Position numbers and translations under genes: made by a program. Below, piece after piece: positions 15,003 to 23,411 of a stretch of 64,000 nt of DNA; the first letter of the stretch is position 1; every line of letters starts with the position of its first letter. Origin of the DNA: RHKX01 sp964497825 (GTDB lineage: Bacteria > Actinomycetota > Thermoleophilia > Solirubrobacterales > 70-9); the NCBI GenBank assembly GCA_964497825.1, contig CAZCFA010000003.1:1-64000 (forward strand), written 5' to 3'. The notes under the pieces are model-generated. The model worked only from the letters and a program-made list of their open reading frames with translations. It made no database searches and was not told the DNA's origin.

Positions 15003-15848
15003 TCAGGCGGCCTGCTGGCCGGCGTGCCCGCCCCGCGAGCGCCAGCCGTTCGCCGCGGCCGGCTCGCCGCCCCGCACCGCGACCAGCAGCTTGCGCAGCG
15101 CCGAGCGCAGCAGCCGCGAGACCTGCATCTGCGAGACGCCGATCTCGTCGCCGATCTCGCGCTGGGTCAGACCCTCGTGGAAGCGGTAGTGGAGCGCCAG
15201 CCGCTCCTTCGGCCGCAGGTCGGCGCGCTCGCTCGCCAGCTCCGCCTCGGCGCGCTCGAAGCCGGCCTCGGTCGTCCCGATCGTCTCGACCATCGGCATC
15301 GAGTCCTCCTCGTCCTGCAGCCGCGGGCGGTCGAGCGATGTCGTGCGGCGCGCCTGGTCGGCCTGCATCGCCTCGATCACCTCGCCCTCGTCGAGCTCGC
15401 AGCGCGCCCCCACCTCGGCGATCGTCGGCGATCGCTGCAGCTCGCTGCGGGCGCGCGCCTCGGCCTCGGCGATCTTCATCGAGCGCTCCTGCAGGCTGCG
15501 GGGCAGGCGCACGCTCCAGGAGCGGTCGCGGAAGTGGTGGCGAAGCTCGCCGAGGATCGTCGGGCTCGCGTAGGCGACGAAGCTCGCGCCGCGCCCGGGC
15601 TCGTAGCGGTCGATCGCCTTGATCAGGCCGAGGTTGGCGATCTGGATCAGGTCCTCGACCGACTCGCTGCCGCTCCGGTAGCGCAGCGCCAGCGAGCGCG
15701 CGAGCGGCATGAAATGCTCGATCAGCCGCTCGCGGACGGCTTCGTCGCGGGTCGCGTGGTAGCGCCGCAGCAGCAGCTTCTCCTCCAGCGACCGGCGCCG
15801 CTCGGACTCGGGGTCGACGTGGCTTGTCGGGTTCACAGGCATGAGCAT
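15003..15848 (-). CDS. SigB/SigF-family alternative RNA polymerase sigma factor
   Basis: A 281-residue group 3 sigma factor starting at the ATG at 15848, behind GGAAGG. Region 2 shows 'LIEHFMPLARSLALRYR', 'SVEDLIQIANLGLIKAIDRY' and 'GASFVAYASPTILGELRHHF', with the SigF/SigB-typical 'SVRLPRSLQE'. Region 3 follows, and region 4 is 'RPKERLALHYRFHEGLTQRE' then 'IGVSQMQVSRLLRSALRKLL' with the helix-turn-helix. It should direct RNA polymerase to stress or developmental genes. The gene encoding a GHKL-ATPase anti-sigma-type protein lies directly upstream on the same strand, the usual partner arrangement. Confidence 0.93.
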   Translation of the reverse strand: MLMPVNPTSHVDPESERRRSLEEKLLLRRYHATRDEAVRERLIEHFMPLARSLALRYRSGSESVEDLIQIANLGLIKAIDRYEPGRGASFVAYASPTILGELRHHFRDRSWSVRLPRSLQERSMKIAEAEARARSELQRSPTIAEVGARCELDEGEVIEAMQADQARRTTSLDRPRLQDEEDSMPMVETIGTTEAGFERAEAELASERADLRPKERLALHYRFHEGLTQREIGDEIGVSQMQVSRLLRSALRKLLVAVRGGEPAAANGWRSRGGHAGQQAA

Positions 15849-16036
15849 CGGGTTCGTTCCTTCCGTTGCTTGGCGGCTGCGATTCGCGGCGAAGGAGGCC
15901 CCTCCCTTTGGCCTATGCAACGCCCGCGACCTTGCTGCGTCTATGTGATGGACCGGGCCGGCCGGAAGCCCGCGCGGCCACCCTCGACGATAGCGCACTC
16001 GACGCCGTTGCCGGAATCGCAAAACTGGAAATACCG

Positions 16037-16837
16037 TCAGAGCAGGGAGAACGTGACCCGCACGCGGCGCTCCGGTCGCATCTCGATCGCGATCGACCGC
16101 GCGGCGGCGAGGCACGAGCGCAGGCGCTCGCGCAGCGCCTCGACGGCGCCGGCGACGATCGGTCCGATCAGCACCTCGAGCGAACCGGCCTCCCGCGGGC
16201 AGTCGATCGCCACGGCCGGCGCCCGGCCGGCGGCCGCCTCGGGCGCGAGCGCGGCGGCGATGCCGCGGCCGGCTTCGATCGCCGCCCGGACGGCGTCGAC
16301 CGATCCGCCGCCGGCGGCGGCGTGGACGGCGAGCGCCCGGGGGATCACCGGCGCGAGGAAGGCCGCGCCGCCGAAGCTGAGCCGGCTGCCCCGCGTCGCC
16401 GCCGGCCGATCCGCCGTCGCCGCCGCGTCGCCGCCGATCCGGATCGTCGCGTCGATCGCGGTGCCGGCCTGTCGCTGCGAGTCGATCCGCAGCGCCTCGG
16501 AGAGCTCGGAGATGATCGAGAGGCCGAGCCCCGGCGGCTCGCTCGCGGTCGGCTCGAGCGGGCAGCCGGCGCCGAAGTCGCGAATCGTGACGACGAGCTC
16601 GTCCTCGGCGCCGCCCGGCTCGGCGCGGCGCAGCGCCAGGTCGAGCTCGACGTCGCCGGCCGGCATCTCCGCGTAGGCGTGCTCGACCGCGTTGCGGGTG
16701 CCCTCGACGACGATCGTCGCCAGCCGCCGCGCCGGCTCGTCGTCGAGCTCGAGCGCCTCGGCGGCACCGCTGGCGAGCTTCGCCGCCAGCTCGACGGCGC
16801 CGCCGTCGGCGCGGGTGCGGATGCTGACGCTGGGAAG
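16037..16837 (-). CDS. RsbW-like GHKL ATP-binding anti-sigma protein, start unresolved
   Basis: The first half has the GHKL ATPase signatures of RsbW/SpoIIAB anti-sigma kinases: N-box 'VVEGTRNAVEHAY', G1-box 'TIRDFGAGCPLEP' and G2-like 'PGLGLSIISEL'. The second half (about 120 residues) begins after 'GSRLSFGG' and looks like a second, degenerate domain of similar type. The frame stays open into the msrB promoter region, but no ATG, GTG or TTG occurs between there and the conserved core. The limit given is a CTT just before the first predicted strand and is only an estimate. It probably binds and inactivates the sigma factor encoded 188 bases downstream. Confidence 0.75.
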   Translation of the reverse strand, partial: LPSVSIRTRADGGAVELAAKLASGAAEALELDDEPARRLATIVVEGTRNAVEHAYAEMPAGDVELDLALRRAEPGGAEDELVVTIRDFGAGCPLEPTASEPPGLGLSIISELSEALRIDSQRQAGTAIDATIRIGGDAAATADRPAATRGSRLSFGGAAFLAPVIPRALAVHAAAGGGSVDAVRAAIEAGRGIAAALAPEAAAGRAPAVAIDCPREAGSLEVLIGPIVAGAVEALRERLRSCLAAARSIAIEMRPERRVRVTFSLL

Positions 16838-16964
16838 CGGTTGTCGGCGGTCGCGGTCGATCTCGGGGTCCCTGGCGGGTGCGCTACCCGGGCTTGCCCG
16901 ACCTGGCCGCGGGCTAATCGGGCGCCCGCGGACCGGACCCGGTACAACATCGGCAGGAGGCGAT

Positions 16965-17363
16965 ATGACCGAGACCAGGATCGAGAAGTCCGAGCGCGAG
17001 TGGCGCGAGCAGCTCACCCCCGTGCAGTACGAGGTGCTGCGCAACAAGGGGACCGAGCGCCCGTTCAGCGGCGCCTACGTCGACACCAAGGACGCCGGCA
17101 CCTATCGCTGCGCGGCCTGCGACGCGCCGCTGTTCTCCTCGCAGGCGAAGTTCGAATCGGGGACCGGCTGGCCGAGCTTCACCGATCCCGCCGTCGCCGC
17201 CAACGTCGAGCTGCACGAGGACCGCAGCCACTTCATGGTCCGCACCGAGGTCACCTGTGCCCGCTGCGGCGGCCACCTCGGCCACGTCTTCGACGACGGC
17301 CCCGAGCCCGGCGGCAAGCGCTACTGCATCAACTCCTGCTCGCTCGAGCTCGACCGCGACTAG
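16965..17363 (+). CDS. msrB: Peptide-methionine (R)-S-oxide reductase MsrB
   Basis: A 132-residue MsrB from an ATG behind AGGAGG. It has two zinc knuckles ('CAACDAPLF' and 'CARCGGHLGHVF'), the substrate region 'KFESGTGWPSF' and the catalytic Cys in 'KRYCINSCSLEL'. It reduces the R epimer of methionine sulfoxide in oxidised proteins. It is divergent from the anti-sigma/sigma pair, which fits a general stress context. Confidence 0.97.
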   Translation: MTETRIEKSEREWREQLTPVQYEVLRNKGTERPFSGAYVDTKDAGTYRCAACDAPLFSSQAKFESGTGWPSFTDPAVAANVELHEDRSHFMVRTEVTCARCGGHLGHVFDDGPEPGGKRYCINSCSLELDRD

Positions 17364-17470
17364 CGGCGGCGTCCCTCCCACGGGGGAGAGCCGGCTCGGG
17401 CGACCGCCGGTACGGACGCCGAGCGCCGCCCGGACCAGCTCGACACCGCCCGATGTAGGGTGGCGCGAGC

Positions 17471-19009
17471 GTGGAGGCGCTGACCAGACGCGAGCTGCTG
17501 CGCCGCGGCTCGGCGCTCGCCGCCGCCGGCGCCGTCGCGCCCTCGCTGCTGCTCGGCTGCGGCGATCAGCGGAGCCGCCCCGGCGGCACCGAGCTGCGGC
17601 CGGGCGCACGCCCGCGCTCCCCCGGCGGCCCCCGGGTGGCAATCGTCGGTGCCGGCCTCGCCGGGCTCGCCTGCGCCGAACGGCTCGTCGCCGCCGGAAT
17701 CGAGCCGGTCGTCTACGAGGCGAACCCGGAGCGGATCGGCGGCCGCTGCTGGAGCTCGCGCGGCTGGGCCGACGGCCAGGTCGCCGAGCACGGCGGCGAG
17801 TTCGTCGACAGCCGCCACCGCCGGATCATGGCGCTCGCCGATCGCCTCGGCCTCACCCTCGACGACCTCTACGCGAAGCCGATCCGGGGCTCCGCCCGCG
17901 CCTGGCTGAACGGCCGCCAGCGCCGCTTCGCGACGCTGCGACCCGGCCGCGACGAGCTGGACGCGGCGCTGCGACGCGACGCCGCTCGGATCGGCCAGTA
18001 CGGCTACGGCCACCTGAGCCCGAAGAACCCGGCCGCACGGGCGATGGACGAGATGACCGCCGCCGAGTGGCTCGACGAGAACATCGACGGCGGCGCCGGC
18101 TCGCCGGTCGGCGGCTTCGTCGACGCCCAGATGGCGAGCGAGTTCGGCCTCGGCGCGCGCGAGCTCAGCGCGATCAACCTGCTCTACCAGTACGTCGAGC
18201 CGTCGCCCGGCGCCGACGAGCGCTTTCACGTCCACGGCGGCAACGACCAGCTCGTCTCGGGCCTCGCCGAGCTGCTTCCCGACGGCACGATCGAGATGGA
18301 CGCGCCGCTCGAGGCGATCGCCGCCGCGGGCGCCGGCCGCGGCTACGCGCTGCGGATCGGCGGCGCCGACGCCGGCAGCTTCGATCGCGTCGTGCTGGCG
18401 CTGCCGTTCACCCGCCTGCGCCAGGTCGACCTCGACGGCGCCGGGCTCGGCGCCCGCAAGCGCGCCTGCATCGAGCAGCTCGGCATGGGCACCAACGCGA
18501 AGCTGATCTTCCAGACCGAGCGCCGGCCGATCGCCTACCGCGGCTGGAACTCCTACATGGTCTCCGACCGGCCCTCGTATCTGAGCTGGGAGAGCTCGCT
18601 GGCGCAGCCCGGCAGCGCCGGCCTGATCACGTGCTTTCTCGGCGGCCGCAGCGGCGGGGCCGGCCTCGCCGCCGAGCAGCCGCACGCGCCCGCCTCGGCG
18701 GCGCTCGCCGCGCGGACGCTGGCCGACTTCGAGCGCGCCGGCCTCGAGCCGATCGCCTCCGAGCAGCTCGGCGAGGCCTGGTGCGACCACTGGAGCCGCG
18801 ACCCCTACACGCTCGGCTCCTACGCCGCCTACCTGCCCGGCCAGTACACCCGCTTCGGGGGCGTCGCCGCCGAGCCCGAGGGCGGCATCCACTTCGCCGG
18901 CGAGCAAACCGAGACCACGTTCCAGGGCTACCTCGAGGGCGCGGTCCGCTCCGGTGAGCGGGCGGCGGCCGAGGTCGCCGCGGCGGTCGGCACCGGGGCG
19001 GCGGGCTGA
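17471..19009 (+). CDS. Tat-exported flavin monoamine oxidase
   Basis: A 512-residue FAD-dependent amine oxidase starting with GTG. The N-terminus has a twin-arginine signal (TRRELLRRGSAL) and a lipobox-like 'LLLGC', so it is probably exported folded and lipid-anchored. FAD binding: 'VAIVGAGLAGLACAERL' (about residue 56), then 'RIGGRCWSSRGW' and the C-terminal 'GGIHFAGEQTETTFQGYLEG'. The family oxidises primary amines such as polyamines or tyramine to aldehydes. A cytosolic paralogue without signal peptide is encoded at 50259-51461. Confidence 0.9.
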   Translation: MEALTRRELLRRGSALAAAGAVAPSLLLGCGDQRSRPGGTELRPGARPRSPGGPRVAIVGAGLAGLACAERLVAAGIEPVVYEANPERIGGRCWSSRGWADGQVAEHGGEFVDSRHRRIMALADRLGLTLDDLYAKPIRGSARAWLNGRQRRFATLRPGRDELDAALRRDAARIGQYGYGHLSPKNPAARAMDEMTAAEWLDENIDGGAGSPVGGFVDAQMASEFGLGARELSAINLLYQYVEPSPGADERFHVHGGNDQLVSGLAELLPDGTIEMDAPLEAIAAAGAGRGYALRIGGADAGSFDRVVLALPFTRLRQVDLDGAGLGARKRACIEQLGMGTNAKLIFQTERRPIAYRGWNSYMVSDRPSYLSWESSLAQPGSAGLITCFLGGRSGGAGLAAEQPHAPASAALAARTLADFERAGLEPIASEQLGEAWCDHWSRDPYTLGSYAAYLPGQYTRFGGVAAEPEGGIHFAGEQTETTFQGYLEGAVRSGERAAAEVAAAVGTGAAG

Positions 19010-19041
19010 GCCGCCGGGACGGGGCTCAGCCCGATCCGGGC

Positions 19042-20172
19042 TCAGTCGAAGACGATCGCCTGCCGCACGGCCTCGCCGCCGGCGAGCCGGTCGAAGCCCT
19101 CGTTGACCTCATCGAGCGTGAGCCGGTGGGTGAGCAGGCGCTCGACCGGCAGCCGGCCCGCGCGGTGCAGCTCGATGAAGCGGGGCAGGTCGCGGGCGGG
19201 GACGCTCGAGCCGAGGTAGGAGCCGCGCAGCGTCCGCTCCTCGGCGACGAGGCTGACGGCGGCGATCTCGAGCTTCTGGCTCGGGTCGGGAAGCCCGACG
19301 GTCGTCGTGGTGCCGCCGCGGCGGGTGGCGGCGTAGGCGTCGGCGAGGACGCGGGCGCTGCCGACGGTTTCGATCGCGTGCTCGGCGCCGCCGCCGGTGA
19401 TCTCGGCGATCTCGGCGACCGCGTCGGGGCCGGCGGCGACGGCGTGCGTCGCCCCGAGCTCGCGGGCGAGCTCGAGCTTGGCCGGGACGACGTCGACGGC
19501 GACGAGCGGATCCGCCTCGCGCTGAGCGGCGCCGAGCAGCGCCGAGAGGCCGACGCCGCCGAGGCCGAAGATCGCGGCGCTCTGGCCGGGCTCGATCCGG
19601 GCGGCGTTGACCACGGCGCCGACCCCGGTCAGGACCGCGCAGCCGAACAGCGCCGCGAGCTCGAACGGCAGCTCGGGATCGACCCGCACCGCCGAGGCGG
19701 CGGCGACGACGATGTGATCGCTGAAGGCGGAGACGCCGAGGTGGTGGTTGAGCGGGTCGAGCTCGGGGTGGTGCAGCCGGCGCTCGCCGCTGAGCAGCGT
19801 GCCGGCGGCGTTGGCGGCGGCGCCGGGCTCGCACAGCGCCGCCCGTCCCGCGCGGCAGGGCCCGCAGTCGCCGCAGGCGGGGACGAAGGCGAGGACGACG
19901 TGGTCGCCGGGGGCGAAGCCGGCCCCGGCGCCGGGGCCGACGGCGATGACCTCGCCGGCCGCCTCGTGGCCGAGCGCCATCGGCATCAGCCGCGGTCGTG
20001 AGCCGTCGATCACCGAGAGGTCGGAGTGGCAGAGCCCGGCGGCGCCGACCCGGACCAGCAGCTCGCCCGGGCCAGGGTCGTCGAGCTCGACGGTCTCGAT
20101 CGCGAGCGGGCGCGAGGCGGCGTAGGGGCGCTCGGCGCCCATCTCGCGCAGGACCGCGGCGCGGGCCTTCAC
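19042..20172 (-). CDS. Zinc-dependent alcohol dehydrogenase (class III-like MDR)
   Basis: A 376-residue medium-chain dehydrogenase from the GTG at 20172. It has the catalytic zinc ligands 'GLCHSD' and 'GHEAAGEV', a structural zinc lobe 'CGDCGPCRAGRAALC', and the NAD motif 'IFGLGGVGLSALLGA'. The layout matches the class III/mycothiol or aldehyde-detoxifying ADH group. Its start overlaps the stop of the thioesterase gene (GTGA), so the two are co-translated; a joint role in processing an acyl or aldehyde intermediate is possible. Confidence 0.92.
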   Translation of the reverse strand: MKARAAVLREMGAERPYAASRPLAIETVELDDPGPGELLVRVGAAGLCHSDLSVIDGSRPRLMPMALGHEAAGEVIAVGPGAGAGFAPGDHVVLAFVPACGDCGPCRAGRAALCEPGAAANAAGTLLSGERRLHHPELDPLNHHLGVSAFSDHIVVAAASAVRVDPELPFELAALFGCAVLTGVGAVVNAARIEPGQSAAIFGLGGVGLSALLGAAQREADPLVAVDVVPAKLELARELGATHAVAAGPDAVAEIAEITGGGAEHAIETVGSARVLADAYAATRRGGTTTTVGLPDPSQKLEIAAVSLVAEERTLRGSYLGSSVPARDLPRFIELHRAGRLPVERLLTHRLTLDEVNEGFDRLAGGEAVRQAIVFD

Positions 20173-20654
20173 GACCGGCCGCCCGCCACCGCTGCCGCCG
20201 GCGTGAGCAGCCGCTCGAGGCAGGCCCGCAGCGGCGCCGGGATCGGCACCGGCCGGCGCGAGCCCGCGTCGACGAAGACGTGCACGAACCAGCCGCTCGC
20301 CGCGGGCTCGCCGGCGCCGACCGCGAACAGCCCGATCTCGTAGCGGACGCTGCTGCTGCCGAGCTCGCCGACCCGCAGCCCGGCCTCGACGTCCTCGGGG
20401 AAGCTGAACCCGGCCCGGTAGCTGCAGTGCGACTCGACGCAGAGGCCGATCACGGCGCCCGCCTCGCGCCGGTGGATGTCGAGCCCGCCCTCGGCGATCA
20501 GCCAGCGGTTGATCACGGTGTCGAAGAACGCGTAGTACTCGACGTTGTTGACGTGCCCGTAGACGTCGTTGTCGGCCCAGCGGGTGGGGATCGTCAGGAA
20601 GTGCGGGTAGGACCCGCGCCCCTGCTCGGTGCTCGCTGCGGCCGGCTCGCTCAT
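20169..20654 (-). CDS. Acyl-CoA thioesterase, hotdog fold (4HBT family)
   Basis: A 161-residue protein with the hotdog thioesterase signature 'TRWADNDVYGHVNNVEYYAF' near residue 24; the Asp in 'DNDVYGH' is the usual catalytic acid. It hydrolyses acyl-CoA thioesters in the cytosol. The stop overlaps the start of the zinc alcohol dehydrogenase gene, forming a two-gene operon. Confidence 0.9.
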   Translation of the reverse strand: MSEPAAASTEQGRGSYPHFLTIPTRWADNDVYGHVNNVEYYAFFDTVINRWLIAEGGLDIHRREAGAVIGLCVESHCSYRAGFSFPEDVEAGLRVGELGSSSVRYEIGLFAVGAGEPAASGWFVHVFVDAGSRRPVPIPAPLRACLERLLTPAAAVAGGRS

Positions 20655-20756
20655 CGCCGGGATTTCTACTAGCTCGCGGTGGCGCCCGTGGCTCGCGCGC
20701 CTCTGGCGCCCGCCGGCAGCGCCGCAGCGCCTTTGCGCCTTTGCGCCTTCGGGCGT

Positions 20757-21185
20757 TCAGCCCTCCAGCTTCGCCTCCAGCGTCACCTCGCCGACCCCGG
20801 CGAGCGCCTTGCCGACCGGGCAGACCTGCTTCGCGGTCTCGGCCTGGGCGGCGAACTCGGCCTCGTCGATGCCCGGGACCCTGCCGACGGTCGCCAGCTC
20901 GATCTTGTGGATCTCGAAGCCCTCGCCCTGCTGGCGCAGATGGACCCTGGCGTCGGTCTCGACGCTCTCGGGCTCGTGGCCGGCGTTGCCGAGGACGAGG
21001 CTGAGCGCCATCGAGAAGCAGGCCGCGTGCGCGGCGGCGATCAGCTCCTCGGGGTTCGTCCCGCCGCCGTCGGCGAACCGTCCCGCGGCGGTGTAGTCGG
21101 CGTCGACGACCCCGGTGCCGGTGCCGATGTGGCCCTTGCCGTCGGCGACGCTGCCCTCCCAGATGACGTGGCTCGTGCTCGCCAT
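20757..21185 (-). CDS. OsmC/Ohr family peroxiredoxin-like protein
   Basis: A 142-residue OsmC-type protein. The N-terminal beta region 'GTGTGVVDADYTAAGRF' leads to 'GGTNPEELIAAAHAACFSMA', with the first redox Cys, and the second Cys is in 'AKQVCPVGKAL' (about residue 122). This Cys pair reduces organic hydroperoxides. The spacing and length are normal for OsmC. The gene is monocistronic, with GGAG upstream in the leader. Confidence 0.93.
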   Translation of the reverse strand: MASTSHVIWEGSVADGKGHIGTGTGVVDADYTAAGRFADGGGTNPEELIAAAHAACFSMALSLVLGNAGHEPESVETDARVHLRQQGEGFEIHKIELATVGRVPGIDEAEFAAQAETAKQVCPVGKALAGVGEVTLEAKLEG

Positions 21186-21295
21186 GCTCGTGTCTCCTTT
21201 GCTCGGTTGCGCTTCTCAACGGTCGATACCCGGCGGCGACGGCGGTGACGCGCCGGCGCGCGCTGCACCAAGACGCGCGCCGCGCCGCGCCGCGG

Positions 21296-22387
21296 TCAGC
21301 GCACCGGCTCGAGCCGCGGGTTCGGGCGCAGCCGGCGGCCCGCCTTCGCGCACGGGCGCCCCTCGAGCTCGACGACGTCGGCGGTGAAGTCGTAGGAGCC
21401 GCGCAGCAGCGCCGAGCCGACGCCGTAGACGTCGACCGGCGCCCCGGCGCGCTCGAAGTCGCGCACCTTGGCGGCGTCGAAGCCGCCCGAGACGACGATC
21501 CGGACGCGCTCGTGGCCGGCCCGGTCGAGCGCCGCGCGGACCTCGCGGCAGAGTCGCGGGTTGACGCCGGTCGGATCGAAGCTGCCCATCTCCTCCCAGA
21601 GGCTGCGGTCGACGAGGCTGCCGGAGGTGTCGAGCCTCACGCCCCAGAGGTCGTCGCCGAGCGCGTCGGCGACCTCGACCGCGGTCCGGGCCGAGTCGTT
21701 GACGAAGTCGACGAGGACGATCACGTCGACGTCGTCGCCGGCGCACATCGCCGCGAACGCCTCGGCGGCGGCGACGGTGTCGCCGCCGAACGCGGCGATC
21801 AGCGCGTGCGGGACGGTGCCGAGCCCCCTGCCGCCCCACCAGCTCGCCTGCGCGTCGGTGCTGACCGCGTCGGTGCCGGCGACGTGCGCGGCCCAGCCGT
21901 CGCCGGCCTGGACCGGGTAGTGATCGTGGCGGGCCGGGAAGAAGTAGATCGGCTTGCCGGCGGCCGCCTCGGCGACCTCGGCGACGTTGGTGGCGACCCG
22001 CGTGCGGCGCGCCAGGCAGCCGAGATAGACGGTCTCGAGGTGGGCGAAGCGGGAGTAGGGGCCCTCGATCAGCATCACGGTCTCCCAGGGCTCGACGCGG
22101 GTTCCCTCGGCGAGCGCGCTGACCCGCAGCCGCTCCCAGCCGTCACGCCAGTGGCCGTCGTCGCCGCGGTGGCCGGAGCAGGTCCGGAGCACGGCGACCG
22201 CCTCGTCGATCCCGGCCAGCAGCGCGTGCTTGCGGCCGAACACCTGCATCGTCACGACCGGGTCGCGCCCGGTCTCCTCGAGCAGTCGCTTGGCGAGGTT
22301 GAAGTAGGCGTCGGTGTAGAGGCCGGAGCGGATCTGATCGACCGGCAGGCTGAAGCGCTCGGGGTCGGCGCGCTCGTTGCTCATCAC
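21296..22387 (-). CDS. Nicotinate phosphoribosyltransferase-like protein
   Basis: A 363-residue member of the type II phosphoribosyltransferase (NAPRTase/QPRTase) family. It has 'GLYTDAYFNLAKRLLEE' near the N-terminus, 'ALAEGTRVEPWETVMLIEGP', 'HDHYPVQAGDGWAAHVAGTD', and the barrel strand ends 'VRLDTSGSL' and 'VVSGGFDAAKVRDFERAG' that bind the phosphoribosyl pyrophosphate. It would make nicotinate mononucleotide in NAD salvage. It lacks the extended N-terminal domain of typical PncB, so a related short form is meant. Translation can start at GTG 22387 or ATG 22384. Confidence 0.8.
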   Translation of the reverse strand: MMSNERADPERFSLPVDQIRSGLYTDAYFNLAKRLLEETGRDPVVTMQVFGRKHALLAGIDEAVAVLRTCSGHRGDDGHWRDGWERLRVSALAEGTRVEPWETVMLIEGPYSRFAHLETVYLGCLARRTRVATNVAEVAEAAAGKPIYFFPARHDHYPVQAGDGWAAHVAGTDAVSTDAQASWWGGRGLGTVPHALIAAFGGDTVAAAEAFAAMCAGDDVDVIVLVDFVNDSARTAVEVADALGDDLWGVRLDTSGSLVDRSLWEEMGSFDPTGVNPRLCREVRAALDRAGHERVRIVVSGGFDAAKVRDFERAGAPVDVYGVGSALLRGSYDFTADVVELEGRPCAKAGRRLRPNPRLEPVR

Positions 22388-22433
22388 CGAATCGATTCAC
22401 CGCTGCGCCGCTGCCGAAACCGGCGCGACGCCC

Positions 22434-23342
22434 CTAACCGACCCCGAGCGCCCGGGCGATCGCCTCCCCGGTCTCGCGCAGGGCGCGCTCGGCGGCTGCC
22501 GCGTCGGCGCCGGCGTCGGGGTTGCCGGGGTCCCAGTTGACGATCGCCGCGAAGTCGATGCTGCGGCCGTCGCTGCTCGCGGTCCCGCACTCGGCGCGGA
22601 CGCCGGCGTCGCGACCGGTCTTGTTGAACAGCCGCGGCGCCGATCCGGCGGCGCCCACTTCCGCATCGGCGCGGCGGCCGCGCGCCAGCGGGTCGAGCCC
22701 GAGCCCGGCGCCGAGCAGCGCCAGGTCGGCGTTGGTCTCGAGCCAGCCCCGCACCCGCGCCGAGACCGCGGCGGAGATCACCTCGCCGGCGCCGAGCCCC
22801 CGCATCAGCGCCGCCAGCTCGGCGGCGCTGCCGGAGGCGAGCAGCGGCGGGTCGCGGTCGCCGCGCCGGTCGCGGACCCGGTCGTGCAGGCGGGTCCGCT
22901 CGAGTCCGGCCAGCGTCGCCGCCGCCGCCACCGCATCGAGCCCGACCCGCTCGAGCAGGACGTTGGTCGCGAGGTTGTCGCTGACGGCGGCGACCAGCAG
23001 CGCCGCGTCCTCGCAGCGCAGCCGCTCGACGGCGAGGTGCTGCCACAGGCCCGAGTCGGCGACCGGTGCGACCGCGTCCCGCCGCAGCGGCTCGGCCGGA
23101 TCGAGGTCGCCGTCCTCGAACCGGCGCGCGACCTCGATCAGCAGGGCCAGCTTGCCGACGCTGGCGATCGCGAGCAGGCGATCGGCGCCGAGCACGGCGA
23201 CCTCGCCCGGGCCGGGCCCGAGCACGGCGGCGCCGACCGCGGCCCGCTCGGCCAGGTCCGCGAGCGGCGCCAGCACCGGCGGACCGTTGCGGCCGCGGCC
23301 CCCGGCCGCGGGCGGCGGCGTCTGTCGAGGCGGTTCTGCCAC
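22434..23342 (-). CDS. Class A beta-lactamase-like serine hydrolase
   Basis: From the GTG at 23342 the protein has 302 residues. It shows the serine beta-lactamase/PBP triad: 'ASVGKLAL' (SxxK), 'AVSDNLATN' (SDN) and 'FNKTGRDAG' (KTG). There is no obvious signal peptide, so it may act in the cytosol, unusual for a true beta-lactamase; it could be an esterase or peptidase of the same fold. It is divergent from xseA, with the starts about 70 bases apart. Confidence 0.85.
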   Translation of the reverse strand: MAEPPRQTPPPAAGGRGRNGPPVLAPLADLAERAAVGAAVLGPGPGEVAVLGADRLLAIASVGKLALLIEVARRFEDGDLDPAEPLRRDAVAPVADSGLWQHLAVERLRCEDAALLVAAVSDNLATNVLLERVGLDAVAAAATLAGLERTRLHDRVRDRRGDRDPPLLASGSAAELAALMRGLGAGEVISAAVSARVRGWLETNADLALLGAGLGLDPLARGRRADAEVGAAGSAPRLFNKTGRDAGVRAECGTASSDGRSIDFAAIVNWDPGNPDAGADAAAAERALRETGEAIARALGVG

Positions 23343-23411
23343 GGCGCAACTATGCCGGTACCGCGGCCTCCTCCGGTGAGCCGGCGGGCCCGCCTGCGAT
23401 CCTGGGCGGCG

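Noticed and set aside
12938..15622. Plus-strand frame of 894 residues
   Set aside because: Antisense to the MFS transporter and the sigma factor; charged low-complexity composition, no domains.
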